This document shows positions 7,704-17,309 of a stretch of 64,000 bases of DNA, piece by piece. Below the pieces are notes generated by a model. That model did not search any database, was not told the origin of the DNA, and worked only from the letters and a program-made list of their open reading frames with translations. The position numbers and the translations under genes were made by a program. Origin of the DNA: Oscillospiraceae bacterium (GTDB lineage: Bacteria > Bacillota > Clostridia > Oscillospirales > Oscillospiraceae); NCBI GenBank assembly GCA_009777235.1, contig WRMH01000003.1:1-64000 (forward strand), given 5' to 3'. Numbering within the stretch: the stretch's first letter is position 1; each line of letters starts with the position of its first letter.

Positions 7704-9140
7704 TCACTCGGTTTTCAGCAATTCCCTTTTTATATCCCATAGCTTCTTTGATAAGTCAACATAATAAATATGAGGGTTTTCAAAACGCTTGACCTCATCC
7801 CATAAGAGCGAGACTTGCCGCGAGCAATATTTTTTTATGTCATGAATATTGGGTGATTTATAGACAAGAACGCCATTTTTATAGATTGGTACTTGCAGGG
7901 CTTTGGCTGAGAAATTGGTCAAGGTTTTTGTTTTCCATGTCTCAAGCGGGTCAAAGATTGTGCGGGGCGTTGTATCATCAACCGTTTCATCGTAAACGCA
8001 AAGCTCGTCGGCAAGAGCCATGTTGCTCTCATTGTCAAAATAGCGATAGAGCTTTTTAAAATGAGGTATCGTGATTTTTAAAAGATTTTCGCTTTTTTTG
8101 ATTTTGGGTTTGATTTTGCCGTTTTCGTCCTCAATGGCGACCAATTTGTATACGCCGCCAAATATGGGGTCGCTTTTTGCGGTTATGAGCCTTTCGCCGA
8201 CGCCAAAAACATCAACCCGCGCGCCTTGAATAATCAGGTCGCGTATTATGTATTCATCAAGCGAGTTGGTGGCAACGATCTTACAGTCGCACAATCCGGC
8301 TTCGTCGAGCATAGCCCGCGCTTTTTTTGACAAGTAGGCAATATCGCCGGAATCAAGCCTGATGGCGCACTTATGGATTCCTTGCGGCAGAAGTATCTCT
8401 TTGAAAGCTCGAATCGCGTTTGGAACGCCGCTTTTTAGCGTGTTGTATGTGTCAACAAGCAAGGTCGCATTGTTTGGATAGAGCCTGCAATATGTTGTGA
8501 ATGCCTCGTATTCGCAGTCAAAGTTTTGCACCCATGAATGTGCCATTGTGCCGCTTGCGGGAATATCATAGCAAAGCTCGGTCAGCGAGCAGGAAGTCCC
8601 GGCACAGCCGCCGATATATGCGGCGCGGGCCCCAAGCACGGCGCCGTCTGTCCCGGGTGCGCGCCGTGAGCCAAACTCTAAAATGTCTCTGCCCTCGGCG
8701 GCTCTGACAATGCGGTTTGCTTTTGTGGCAATCAGTGATTGATGGTTTATCGCCAATAAAATAGCAGTCTCCAAAAGCTGCGCCTCGACCGCCGGTGCGC
8801 GGACGGTCAAAATGGGCTCATTTGGAAAAACGGGAGTCCCCTCCGGCAGGGCATATATATCACCCGTGAAACGCAGATTTCGCAGATATGACAGAAAATC
8901 TTCGGCAAACAGTTTTTTTGAGCGCAGATAGCTTATGTCTTCATCGCTAAAATGAAACTGCTCAATAAATTCCACAACTTGTTCAAGTCCGGCTGATATG
9001 GCAAATCCGCCTTTATCGGGAACAGTGCGAAAAATGACGTCAAAATATGTGCTGCGCTTATGAAACCCTTCGCTAAAATAACCCGCGGCCATGGTAAACT
9101 CATAAAAATCGCACAGCATTGATATATTTTTTGTATTCAT
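7704..9140 (-). CDS. pncB: Nicotinate phosphoribosyltransferase
   Basis: A 478-residue enzyme that joins nicotinate and PRPP to give nicotinate mononucleotide, the entry step of the Preiss-Handler NAD salvage route. Family motifs include DFYEFTMAAGYF at the N-terminus, EFGSRRAPGTDGA, the phosphoribosyl-binding RLDSGDIAYLSKKAR, and VDVFGVGERLITA. Length fits the family. GAGGAT precedes ATG 9140. It faces the pncA-like gene 65 bp away, so the two salvage genes are neighbours but separately transcribed. Confidence 0.92.
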   Translation of the reverse strand: MNTKNISMLCDFYEFTMAAGYFSEGFHKRSTYFDVIFRTVPDKGGFAISAGLEQVVEFIEQFHFSDEDISYLRSKKLFAEDFLSYLRNLRFTGDIYALPEGTPVFPNEPILTVRAPAVEAQLLETAILLAINHQSLIATKANRIVRAAEGRDILEFGSRRAPGTDGAVLGARAAYIGGCAGTSCSLTELCYDIPASGTMAHSWVQNFDCEYEAFTTYCRLYPNNATLLVDTYNTLKSGVPNAIRAFKEILLPQGIHKCAIRLDSGDIAYLSKKARAMLDEAGLCDCKIVATNSLDEYIIRDLIIQGARVDVFGVGERLITAKSDPIFGGVYKLVAIEDENGKIKPKIKKSENLLKITIPHFKKLYRYFDNESNMALADELCVYDETVDDTTPRTIFDPLETWKTKTLTNFSAKALQVPIYKNGVLVYKSPNIHDIKKYCSRQVSLLWDEVKRFENPHIYYVDLSKKLWDIKRELLKTE

Positions 9141-9243
9141 AGTTTAAATCCTCATCATTGCCTTTCAAACTGGGGTCTGGCCAGTAACTTTGCCTGTATG
9201 CTGTAGCTTATACTTTTTTGGAGTTTATTGCAACCGAAATTGT

Positions 9244-9283
9244 AAAATACAGCCTTCCTCACCGGGTCTGGATGGTAATAACT
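9244..9283. repeat. Short 40-bp repeat (family C), copy 1
   Basis: AAAATACAGCCTTCCTCACC and the following GGGTC...GGTAATAACT match 25766-25803 at about 85%. It lies in the 230-bp gap upstream of pncB and the GH43 gene. Nothing else is evident in the gap. Confidence 0.5.
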
Positions 9284-9372
9284 CAAATTTCCATGCCACT
9301 TGAAAAAAAGCCCCAAGTACAGTAAAATGAAATCACAGTAAACTAAGTAACAAAAAAAAGGAGGCGCCGCAA

Positions 9373-10374
9373 ATGCAAAAAGGCTCAGAGTTTCGGACAC
9401 CGCTTGTAACGCATATTTACACAGCAGACCCATCAGCGCACGTTTTTGAAGGAAAACTCTACATCTATCCGTCGCACGACCTTGTAAACGAAGGCTTAGA
9501 CGACGGCAAAGGCGACCATTTTCAAATGAAAGATTACCATGTGCTCTCGCTTGACGATGTCGGAGAGCCGTGCGTGGATCATGGGCAGGCACTGCACATT
9601 GACGATGTTCCGTGGGCGAGCCGCCAAATGTGGGCGCCGGACGCGGCGTACAAAAACGGCAAATATTATTTCTACTTTCCGGCAAAAGACAAGGACGGTA
9701 TCTTCCGTATCGGCGCTGCCGTAGGCGACAGGCCGCAAGGTCCATTTAAGCCGGAAGCTGACTATATAAACGGCAGCTTTAGCATAGACCCCGCCGTTTT
9801 CATTGATGACGACGGCAGGGCATATATGTATTTTGGCGGACTGTGGGGCGGGCAGCTGGAGAAGTGGCAGACGGGAAGTTTTGTTATCGGAAACGAAGAG
9901 TGGGTTGCGGGCGAAGACGGGCCGCAAGGCAGCGAGCCATCACTCGGAGTTATGGTAGCGGAGCTAAATGACGATATGCTCACATTCAAGTCAAAACCCC
10001 AAGAGGCAAAAATCCTTTGCCAAGACGGGAAAGTCATAGAAGCGGGAGACAAGGACAGGGCTTATTTCGAAGGGCCGTGGATGCATAAATTCAACGGCAA
10101 ATACTACCTGTCATACTCAACAGGGCCGACACATTACCTGTGCTATGCCGAAAGTGACAGCCCCACAGGCCCGTTTAAGTATAAAGGCCGGATTTTAGAG
10201 CCTGTCATAGGGTGGACCACACATCATTCGATTGTGGAATTTAAAGGAAAATGGTATCTGTTCTATCATGACAGCAAGTTTTCCGGCGGTCAGACACATT
10301 TGCGTACTGTCATGTACACGCAGCTTGATATAGCCTCCGACGGCACGATCTCAACGATACACCCATACGGCTGA
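9373..10374 (+). CDS. Glycoside hydrolase family 43 enzyme
   Basis: A 333-residue five-bladed beta-propeller hydrolase of the GH43 type (beta-xylosidases and alpha-arabinofuranosidases). The three acidic residues are visible: base Asp in YTADPSAHVF, pKa-tuning Asp in FSIDPAVFIDDDGRAY and acid Glu in AYFEGPWM. No signal peptide is present, so it probably cleaves imported oligosaccharides. GGAGGC precedes ATG 9373. The exact substrate cannot be read from sequence. Confidence 0.85.
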   Translation: MQKGSEFRTPLVTHIYTADPSAHVFEGKLYIYPSHDLVNEGLDDGKGDHFQMKDYHVLSLDDVGEPCVDHGQALHIDDVPWASRQMWAPDAAYKNGKYYFYFPAKDKDGIFRIGAAVGDRPQGPFKPEADYINGSFSIDPAVFIDDDGRAYMYFGGLWGGQLEKWQTGSFVIGNEEWVAGEDGPQGSEPSLGVMVAELNDDMLTFKSKPQEAKILCQDGKVIEAGDKDRAYFEGPWMHKFNGKYYLSYSTGPTHYLCYAESDSPTGPFKYKGRILEPVIGWTTHHSIVEFKGKWYLFYHDSKFSGGQTHLRTVMYTQLDIASDGTISTIHPYG

Positions 10375-10376
10375 TT

Positions 10377-11210
10377 TTATGTTGCTGCCGCGCGTTCCCG
10401 CTCGGCCCCAGAAAGCCGCAGATAAACGGGGCAAAGCTGATTTGCCGAGATCAAAGCCGCAGAGCCAAACAGTGCCGCCAAAGCGACGCCATATGCGCTT
10501 TGGTAACGCGAAAGAGGGTTTGGCCGCAGGAAAGCTATTTTTCTGCTGCCGTCTAAAATGTCATTTTGCATTGACAAAACTAAATCGGCGCCGTCGCCAA
10601 CGGGCAAACATGGCATATCAAAGGTTTGCAAATCGGCGAACAGCTCATCAATGGCGATGGCGCGGTCTTCGCGAAGCCTGATGAGCCCCGCGCCGCCGCA
10701 TTTGAACAAAGCGTTATAGACCTGACCTCGGCGGGCATCCATTGACGGGCATAAGATTACTGCCCCGTCATCTTTGGTGTCCGCGCCCGAGGATTTAATA
10801 TTTATCATATCGGCATTTGCGGATTTGATATTTAATGTGCTGGTGTTTTGGCGAGCCATTGCCTCAAGAGTTGATACCGCGCATACAGGTATGTCAAGGC
10901 CAAAAGCGAAACCTTTTGCCGCCGAGACGCCTATGCGCACCCCGGTAAATGATCCCGGCCCGTTTGCGACGGCTGCAAGCCCTATATCCTGCGGCTTTAA
11001 GTCAAGGTTGCGCAGCAACGCCTCCGCCATAGCAAGCAATGTCCGGGAGTGGGAAAAACCGTTGTTTTGATAATACTGCCCCAGCAGTTTTGAACCGGAG
11101 TTTTCCGCCAAAACACATTTTCCGTCTCCCGAAATAACGATTTTACCGTCAGACTCAACGACGGCGACCGAAGCGGGTTTTGCGGAAGATTCAAAGGCAA
11201 GCGTCAGCAT
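10377..11210 (-). CDS. tsaB: tRNA t6A modification protein TsaB
   Basis: A 277-residue ASKHA-fold protein that supports TsaD in making threonylcarbamoyl-adenosine at A37 of ANN-decoding tRNAs. Motifs are LTLAFESSAKPASVAVVE, HSRTLLAMAEALL, and GPGSFTGVRIGVSAAKGFA. A low-complexity insert (INIKSSGADTKDD region, about residues 128-147) is unusual. It overlaps tsaE by 7 nt and so is translationally coupled; tsaE-tsaB is a standard pair in Bacillota. Its 3' end is 2 bp from the convergent GH43 gene. Confidence 0.9.
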   Translation of the reverse strand: MLTLAFESSAKPASVAVVESDGKIVISGDGKCVLAENSGSKLLGQYYQNNGFSHSRTLLAMAEALLRNLDLKPQDIGLAAVANGPGSFTGVRIGVSAAKGFAFGLDIPVCAVSTLEAMARQNTSTLNIKSANADMINIKSSGADTKDDGAVILCPSMDARRGQVYNALFKCGGAGLIRLREDRAIAIDELFADLQTFDMPCLPVGDGADLVLSMQNDILDGSRKIAFLRPNPLSRYQSAYGVALAALFGSAALISANQLCPVYLRLSGAERERAAAT

Positions 11211-11650
11211 GAAAAACCGCCCCCTTCACAAGAAATATCAATATGGCGCGTATCATCGCCCATGCTTTCGATGCGCACGGCAAAAAGTTTATGCGCGTCG
11301 TCTGCTGCGCAGGAAAACGCTTTGGGTACTTTATCGGCCCATTCCACAACACACACGCCGCCGCGGTCAAGATAATCGTCCCAGCCTATGTCAAAAAGCT
11401 CCTCATCATTTTCGAGCCGATACATGTCAAAATGAAAAAGGGGTATATTTCCCGGATATTCATTGACAATGGTAAAGGTGGGGCTGGAAACGAAATCCGA
11501 AATACCAAGCCCCATAGCAAGCCCCCGTGTGAAAACGGTTTTACCGGCGCCGAGCCCGCCATAAAGCGCCACGACCGACCCGGACGTCAGGCGGCGGCCA
11601 AACTTTTCGCCTTCAAGAACAGTCTCATTTTCATTTGTCGTTATAATCAT
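11204..11650 (-). CDS. tsaE: tRNA t6A ATPase TsaE
   Basis: A small P-loop ATPase of the t6A machinery. Walker A is GGLGAGKT (residues 31-38), followed by SSPTFTIVNEY and FHFDMYRLENDEELFDIGWDDYL with the catalytic acidic residues, then VVEWADKVP. The start is taken as ATG 11650 (an in-frame TTG lies 6 nt upstream). No Shine-Dalgarno sequence is present; instead an extended -10 box ends 6 nt before the ATG, suggesting a leaderless mRNA. Confidence 0.9.
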   Translation of the reverse strand: MIITTNENETVLEGEKFGRRLTSGSVVALYGGLGAGKTVFTRGLAMGLGISDFVSSPTFTIVNEYPGNIPLFHFDMYRLENDEELFDIGWDDYLDRGGVCVVEWADKVPKAFSCAADDAHKLFAVRIESMGDDTRHIDISCEGGGFSC

Positions 11651-11656
11651 GGGCAA

Positions 11657-11684
11657 AGTATAGCATAAAAAATGATTTAGTTAA
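11657..11684 (-). promoter_or_regulatory. Extended -10 promoter of tsaE, leaderless layout
   Basis: On the minus strand TGC-TATACT (11657-11665) is an extended -10 element, with a weak -35 TTAACT 16 bp upstream. Six bases separate the -10 box from ATG 11650, so transcription should begin at or next to the start codon. Confidence 0.6.
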
Positions 11685-11690
11685 AGCGGC

Positions 11691-11757
11691 GGGCATAAAA
11701 TCATTCCTTCCCGATCCACTGCGTCGTCCCCCGGCAGACGGCTCGGCCGCTCCCTAA
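11691..11757. repeat. Family B inverted-repeat element, truncated copy
   Basis: GCATAAAATCATTCC followed by CCGATCCACTGCGTCGTCCC and CAGACGGCTCGGCCGCTCC matches one end and the middle of the element at 58521-58618. The other end is missing. It sits between the divergent tsaE and rodA genes, next to both promoters. Confidence 0.7.
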
Positions 11758-11770
11758 AGCAAATCTTGGT

Positions 11771-11799
11771 TTGCACATCATATGCAAAAGTGTTAAAAT
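11771..11799 (+). promoter_or_regulatory. Extended -10 promoter of rodA, leaderless layout
   Basis: TTGCAC (11771-11776), a 17-bp spacer ending in TGT, and TAAAAT (11794-11799). ATG 11807 follows 7 nt after the -10 box and has no ribosome-binding site. Confidence 0.65.
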
Positions 11800-11806
11800 A
11801 CAAATT

Positions 11807-13009
11807 ATGGAAACGGTAAAAAGCGGCTTTAAACTAATACTTAAATTTTTACGTGACGCGGATATGGTGCTGTTTACAGTTGGCCTGATCAGCGCGATAT
11901 ACGGGATTTTGCTTATTTCGAGCGTTGCGGGAATACCCGGAGCCAGCAACGTCTCGGTGCAGATAGGCTCGCTGTTGATTGGCATTTTTTTGTTTATTAT
12001 ATTTTCCTACATTGATATTGACATTATAGCCGGAAAATCTTGGGTATTATACATCATCAGCATATTTTTCATGCTGACATTGATCATATGGGGGGAAGAG
12101 CAGTATGACAACACCGCATGGCTGCGTTTTTGGGGCATAGGCATCCAGCCTTCGGAGGTTGTAAAGGTAACATTTACAATAATCATGGCTCGAACGCTGG
12201 CAAACTATAAGGAGAAGAAAACGCTAAACTCCATAGTGTCATTATTGCAAATACTCTTAGTGTTCGGCTCAATGTTTATCATTGTTGTCTGGACTTCGGG
12301 CGACATTGGTTCTTCGATGATATTTATATTCATACTTGTTGTGATGTTGTTTATTGCGGGAGTGAAACTTAGATGGTTTATTCTGGGAGCCGCCGGTATT
12401 GTTGCGTTATTACCGCTGTTTCTGGATTTGCTGGCACGTTACAGAGACGGAAAATTATTAGTGCGGATACTTGCGCCGTACAGGGGACTATACGAATATT
12501 ACATATATGATGTTTATAGTGATGTGATTTCGCGCGTTGAGTGGAAGGATGCGATAGACCAGGCAAACAGAAGCCTTGGAGCCATAACCAACGGAGAATT
12601 TCTCGGGCAGGGCTTGGGTAAAGGTGAATTTACCCAAAAACCGGCAAACGCCGGAGGCATATGGGCGCAGGAATCAGATTTTATCTTCTCGGCCGCGGGA
12701 GAAGAGATGGGGTTTGTCGGGGCATTGCTCGTCATCGCGCTTTTGACGACAATAATAATAAGATGCGTATATGTCGGCGTAAAATCAAACAATGCTCTGG
12801 GCTTGCTTGTTTGCATGGGTCTTGCGACGATATTTATCGCGCAAACGATAGTACATATAGGCATGTGCCTTGGAATCTTGCCCGTTATAGGTCTGACACT
12901 GCCGTTTTTCAGTTACGGAGGCTCGTCGCTTGTGTCGTCTTTTGCCGCGCTGGGTATTGTCTCGGGGATAAAGATGCGGCCAAAGCCAATCAGATTTAGA
13001 TATCTGTGA
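11807..13009 (+). CDS. RodA/FtsW/SpoVE family peptidoglycan polymerase
   Basis: A SEDS-family integral membrane protein of about 400 residues with some ten hydrophobic segments. SEDS proteins are glycosyltransferases that polymerise lipid II together with a class B PBP. Family marks are NTAWLRFWGIGIQPSEVVK, the loop ANAGGIWAQESDFIFSAAGEE, and PVIGLTLPFFSYGGSSLV. RodA, FtsW and SpoVE cannot be separated with certainty. No PBP partner is next to it. ATG 11807 is favoured over TTG 11771, which lies within the promoter. Confidence 0.85.
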   Translation: METVKSGFKLILKFLRDADMVLFTVGLISAIYGILLISSVAGIPGASNVSVQIGSLLIGIFLFIIFSYIDIDIIAGKSWVLYIISIFFMLTLIIWGEEQYDNTAWLRFWGIGIQPSEVVKVTFTIIMARTLANYKEKKTLNSIVSLLQILLVFGSMFIIVVWTSGDIGSSMIFIFILVVMLFIAGVKLRWFILGAAGIVALLPLFLDLLARYRDGKLLVRILAPYRGLYEYYIYDVYSDVISRVEWKDAIDQANRSLGAITNGEFLGQGLGKGEFTQKPANAGGIWAQESDFIFSAAGEEMGFVGALLVIALLTTIIIRCVYVGVKSNNALGLLVCMGLATIFIAQTIVHIGMCLGILPVIGLTLPFFSYGGSSLVSSFAALGIVSGIKMRPKPIRFRYL

Positions 13010-13113
13010 CAAAAAAGGGTTTTTCATATCCGCGTTGTATACATATACAGTGGATATAGTATATGCCCGGAAAAGTGAAGCGCAGATGTATACTTTATAG
13101 GAGATTTTTATAT

Positions 13114-14124
13114 ATGAACTCAAGGCAAATACAAGAAGCGCTTGAGGAAGAAATGCTCTCGCCGAGGGCGTCTTATGCCCGCCGTTCACAGGGACGGGCG
13201 CGGGAGGAAAGCGAATGTGATATCAGAACATGCTATCAGCGGGATATAGACAGGATTATCCACAGCAAAGCATTTCGCCGTCTCAAGCACAAAACGCAGG
13301 TATTTTTGAGTCCCGAAGGGGATCACTACAGAACGCGGCTGACGCATACGCTCGAAGTCGTTAGAATAAGCAGGACTATAGCAAGAGGTATCAGGCTCAA
13401 TGAAGACCTTGCCGAAGCGATAGCGTTCGGACATGATTTGGGGCATACTCCGTTTGGCCACGCGGGAGAGCGTGCGCTGTGCGAGATATTAAAAAATGAG
13501 GGCGGGTTTGAGCACAATGAGCAAAGCCTGAGGGTCGTTGATGTATTGGAACAAGGCGGCAGGGGGCTAAATCTCACCGAGGAAGTAAAAAATGGAATTT
13601 TATGCCATACGGGGAAAACCTTACCAAAAACACAAGAGGGAAAAATCGTAAGGATTTCGGATAGAATAGCATACATCAACCATGATATTGACGATGCCAT
13701 CAGAGCGGGCATACTCAAAGATGAGGATATACCGGAAAAATATTACAAAACACTTGGGGCAAAGCATGGCGAGCGGATAAATACACTCGTGCTTGACATG
13801 ATTGAAGAAAGCAAGAAAAAAGGCGATATTACTTTAAGCGCTCATATATCAGATGTATTTAACGCGTTTCGTGAATTTATGTACGAGAGTGTATATTTGA
13901 ATATGAGAGCCAAAAGTGAAGAAAGTAAGGTTTTCGGCATTATAAACGGGATTTTCGAGCATTACAATAAAAACCCGGATAACCTGCCCCCCGAGTATCG
14001 CCGCATTATCGAAAAAGACGGGCAAAAACGCGCGGTCAGCGATTATATTTCAGGCATGACAGATAATTATGCCGTTTTCATGTACGAGAAGCTATATATA
14101 CCCGAGGCTTGGCAGGTGCGGTAA
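13114..14124 (+). CDS. dgt: dGTPase-like HD-domain triphosphohydrolase
   Basis: A 336-residue HD-superfamily enzyme that removes triphosphate from deoxynucleotides. Metal and substrate motifs are HSKAFRRLKHKTQVF, YRTRLTHTLEV, FGHDLGHTPFGHAGE and VRISDRIAYINHDIDDA. ATG 13114 follows AGGAG by 10 nt; earlier in-frame starts lack a site. dgt, dnaG and rpoD in a row on one strand is a conserved clostridial macromolecular-synthesis cluster. Confidence 0.9.
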   Translation: MNSRQIQEALEEEMLSPRASYARRSQGRAREESECDIRTCYQRDIDRIIHSKAFRRLKHKTQVFLSPEGDHYRTRLTHTLEVVRISRTIARGIRLNEDLAEAIAFGHDLGHTPFGHAGERALCEILKNEGGFEHNEQSLRVVDVLEQGGRGLNLTEEVKNGILCHTGKTLPKTQEGKIVRISDRIAYINHDIDDAIRAGILKDEDIPEKYYKTLGAKHGERINTLVLDMIEESKKKGDITLSAHISDVFNAFREFMYESVYLNMRAKSEESKVFGIINGIFEHYNKNPDNLPPEYRRIIEKDGQKRAVSDYISGMTDNYAVFMYEKLYIPEAWQVR

Positions 14125-14179
14125 GCAAAGCGCGGCAGGGTTACGCGGCGGTATCAAGCGGTATCAATAGGAGAAGCAA

Positions 14180-15961
14180 ATGGCAATCCCCGAGAGTTTT
14201 TTAGATGAGCTTATAGATAGAACCGACATTACGGAGCTTGTCGGCGGCTATGTGCGTTTCACAAAAAAGAGCGGCGGCAATATGTTTGCCGTATGCCCGT
14301 TTCACAGTGAAAAAACCCCGTCATTTTCCGTAAACTCGGATTTGCAAATATATCATTGCTTTGGCTGCGGAAAAGGCGGCAGCGCAATCACATTTATCAG
14401 AGAAATAGAAAACCTGCCGTTTCGGGATGCCGTAGAGGTGCTTGCAAAACGCGCGGGCATGACAGTGCCGCAGGAAGAAGGAAGAGGAGAGTTTACAAGC
14501 CGCCGCAAGCGTATATTGGAGCTGAACAAAGATGCCGCAAGATTCTTCCACCTTATGCTTGCATCCGCGCGCGGGGAGAAAGCAAGGGAATATTTGGCCT
14601 CGCGCAAAATATCAAAGGCCACCGTTACAAAATTCGGGATTGGAGCCGCCCCAAACGACTGGACCTGCTTGCAGGACGCGATGATAAAGAAAGGCTATTC
14701 AAAACAAGAGCTGATAGACGCCGGGCTTTGCAGGGTCGGGCAAAAAGACCGGGGAATGTATGATTTTTTCCGTGACAGGCTGGTTTTTCCCGTGATTGAC
14801 GTGCGCGGGGAAGTCATCGCTTTTTCGGCCAGGGCGCTCGACCCGGAGGCAAAAAGTTATAAATACCTCAATTCGCCCGATACAATAGCGTTTTCAAAAG
14901 GCAGAAATCTTTTTGGTTTGAATTTTGCGCGAAAATCAAAAGCGGATATGCTCATATTGGTCGAGGGGAATATTGATGTCGTGATGCTTCATCAGGCGGG
15001 TTTTGACAGCGCGGTGGCGCCGCTCGGCACGGCATTTACGGCAGAGCAAGCGCGACTGCTCTCGCAATATACAAATAAAATAGTCATTGCGTTTGACGGA
15101 GACGAATCCGGTCAGCGAGCTACGTTAAAAGCTCTGCCTCTGATTGAAGCGACGGGAGTCAGTGCCAGAGTCATAGAGCTTGGAGAAGGGGGAGACCCTG
15201 ATGACTTTATCAAAAAGCGCGGCGCGGACGCGTTTAAGATTTTACTCGAGCGCGGCGAAAATCACATAGAATACCGGCTGCAAATGATTCAAAGAAACCA
15301 CGATCTAAACACAGACGAAGGCAGACTGTCATACCTTGCAGAGTCAACGGAATATTTGACAAAGATTGCAAACGCGCCCGAGCGGGAAGTGTATGGAGCT
15401 TTTATAGCAAAAGCGGCGGCTGTTTCCGTCGAATCGGTAAGAAACGAGATAAACAGAAAAATCAAGATTATGCAAAGAAAAGCAAAAAAAGATGCCGAAA
15501 AAACCGTAATCCGCGCAAAAGCCGGAATAGCGCCCGCGAGCCGGGAGCTGCGCTACGAAAACCACGCGTCCGCGGTTGCGGAAGAGGGTATTATACGCAG
15601 CATTATACAAGACCAGACGCTCATAAAGACAGCCCGGGAAATGGGTTTTTCGGCACAGGAATTTAGTGCGGAGTTTTTGGCGGAAATATATAGGCAAATT
15701 GAGCGTCAGATATCGGAAGACAAAGAGATAAGCAGAGCCGTTTTAATGTCGAGGCTCGAGCCGGGACAGGCGTCGCATTTGACAAAAATTTTACAAAAGC
15801 CGGAATCCATATCGGAGGGAGATAAGGCCATAAAAAAATATATAAGCAAAATCAGAGTCGAGCGGCTTTCACGCGAAAAACCAAGTGATGAAATATTGCT
15901 CGAGATCAAAAGATATAAAAGCAAAAGCGATTTGCCAACACCCGCAGCAAACGGAATATAG
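14180..15961 (+). CDS. dnaG: DNA primase
   Basis: A 593-residue primase that makes RNA primers at the replication fork. The CHC2 zinc finger is complete (C39, H42, C60, C63), followed by the TOPRIM core with LVEGNIDVVMLHQAGF and FDGDESGQRA. The C-terminal helicase-binding region (about 450-593) is divergent, as usual. AGGAGAAG precedes ATG 14180. It lies between dgt and rpoD. Confidence 0.97.
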   Translation: MAIPESFLDELIDRTDITELVGGYVRFTKKSGGNMFAVCPFHSEKTPSFSVNSDLQIYHCFGCGKGGSAITFIREIENLPFRDAVEVLAKRAGMTVPQEEGRGEFTSRRKRILELNKDAARFFHLMLASARGEKAREYLASRKISKATVTKFGIGAAPNDWTCLQDAMIKKGYSKQELIDAGLCRVGQKDRGMYDFFRDRLVFPVIDVRGEVIAFSARALDPEAKSYKYLNSPDTIAFSKGRNLFGLNFARKSKADMLILVEGNIDVVMLHQAGFDSAVAPLGTAFTAEQARLLSQYTNKIVIAFDGDESGQRATLKALPLIEATGVSARVIELGEGGDPDDFIKKRGADAFKILLERGENHIEYRLQMIQRNHDLNTDEGRLSYLAESTEYLTKIANAPEREVYGAFIAKAAAVSVESVRNEINRKIKIMQRKAKKDAEKTVIRAKAGIAPASRELRYENHASAVAEEGIIRSIIQDQTLIKTAREMGFSAQEFSAEFLAEIYRQIERQISEDKEISRAVLMSRLEPGQASHLTKILQKPESISEGDKAIKKYISKIRVERLSREKPSDEILLEIKRYKSKSDLPTPAANGI

Positions 15962-15995
15962 CAAGGAATTATTATAATTAACGGAGGTTTCAAAA

Positions 15996-17201
15996 ATGGA
16001 TGACAGAATAAAGAGGATTCAGGACGAACTCGATCTGGTGGCGATGGAAGAGGATAATCTCGAAGATTTTTCCGAAAAGACGCAGGAGCAATATAACGAA
16101 GAACGGCTCAATGCGCTTATCGAAGAGGGAAAGAAACGGGGAAGCCTCAGTTCCGCAGAGCTTTTAGAGCTTGAGGACATGAATCTTGAACCGGAACAGA
16201 TAGACAAGTTTTATGATATGCTCGAAAACTTGAATATTGACACGATAGAAACGGATTCCGCGTCTTATGCGCTGCCCGCGGAGGATGTTCCCGAAATAGA
16301 AGAGCTCCAAGAGATTGAAACGCTTGCCGAGGATGAAATATTAGACCCGGATGCTTTGGTTGACAACTTAGCTGTTGATGACCCGGTTCGTATGTACCTT
16401 AAAGAAATAGGCAAGGTCAGCTTGCTTGACGCGGAATCGGAGATCGAGCTTGCCAAGAAGATGGCGGAGGGCGATAAAGACGCAAAGCGGAAAATGGCGG
16501 AAGCAAATCTCCGGCTTGTGGTCAGCATTGCAAAGCGTTATGTGGGCAGAGGCATGATGTTTTTAGACCTCATTCAAGAAGGCAACTTAGGCTTGATAAA
16601 AGCCGTTGAAAAGTTTGACTACACAAAGGGCTATAAGTTTTCAACATACGCGACATGGTGGATACGTCAAGCAATAACACGCGCCATCGCGGATCAGGCG
16701 CGCACCATCCGCATACCGGTCCATATGGTTGAAACCATCAATAAGGTCATGCGTATTTCGCGTCAGCTTTTGCAAGAACTGGGACATGACCCGACGCCGG
16801 AAGAAATTGCGGAAGATATGGGTATGCCGGTAGAAAAAGTGCGTGAGATACAAAAGATAGCGCTTGAGCCTGTTTCGCTTGAAACACCGATAGGGGAAGA
16901 GGAAGACAGCCATTTGGGAGATTTTATCCCCGATGAGGACGCGTCGGAACCTGCCGAAGCGGCTTCGTTTACGCTGCTCAAAGAACAGCTCAGCGTGGTG
17001 CTTGGCACATTGGCGCCCCGTGAAGAAAAGGTGCTCAGGCTAAGGTTTGGCATTACGGACGGGCGGACACGGACGCTTGAAGAAGTGGGAAGAGAATTTA
17101 ACGTGACACGCGAGCGTATAAGGCAAATTGAGGCAAAAGCTCTCCGCAAGCTCCGCCATCCCAGCAGAAGCAAGAAGCTCAAGGATTTCCTATATCCTTA
17201 A
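15996..17201 (+). CDS. rpoD: Primary RNA polymerase sigma factor (sigma A)
   Basis: A 401-residue group 1 sigma factor. Region 1.2 starts at [16 protein letters not shown]; region 2 has [20 protein letters not shown] and [20 protein letters not shown]; regions 3 and 4 end in [18 protein letters not shown]. An acidic segment (about 70-125) precedes region 1.2. GGAGG lies at ideal spacing before ATG 15996. It explains the TTGACA/TATAAT-type promoters seen across the window. Confidence 0.97.
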   Translation: MDDRIKRIQDELDLVAMEEDNLEDFSEKTQEQYNEERLNALIEEGKKRGSLSSAELLELEDMNLEPEQIDKFYDMLENLNIDTIETDSASYALPAEDVPEIEELQEIETLAEDEILDPDALVDNLAVDDPVRMYLKEIGKVSLLDAESEIELAKKMAEGDKDAKRKMAEANLRLVVSIAKRYVGRGMMFLDLIQEGNLGLIKAVEKFDYTKGYKFSTYATWWIRQAITRAIADQARTIRIPVHMVETINKVMRISRQLLQELGHDPTPEEIAEDMGMPVEKVREIQKIALEPVSLETPIGEEEDSHLGDFIPDEDASEPAEAASFTLLKEQLSVVLGTLAPREEKVLRLRFGITDGRTRTLEEVGREFNVTRERIRQIEAKALRKLRHPSRSKKLKDFLYP

Positions 17202-17309
17202 ACACAAAAAACCGTATTGCGAGTTTTCATACATCGCATATCAATATGAATGAATTACAGCGGGAAAAATTACAAAGTGCCGGATACGGCACAGCGAAGA
17301 GGCGTTTAT

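Noticed and set aside
9155..9745. 196-codon minus-strand frame opposite the GH43 gene
   Set aside because: It overlaps a well-supported gene, has no family motif and no ribosome site.
13030..13075. Promoter before dgt from TATA-rich sequence
   Set aside because: Several -10-like strings occur but none has a -35 at acceptable spacing.
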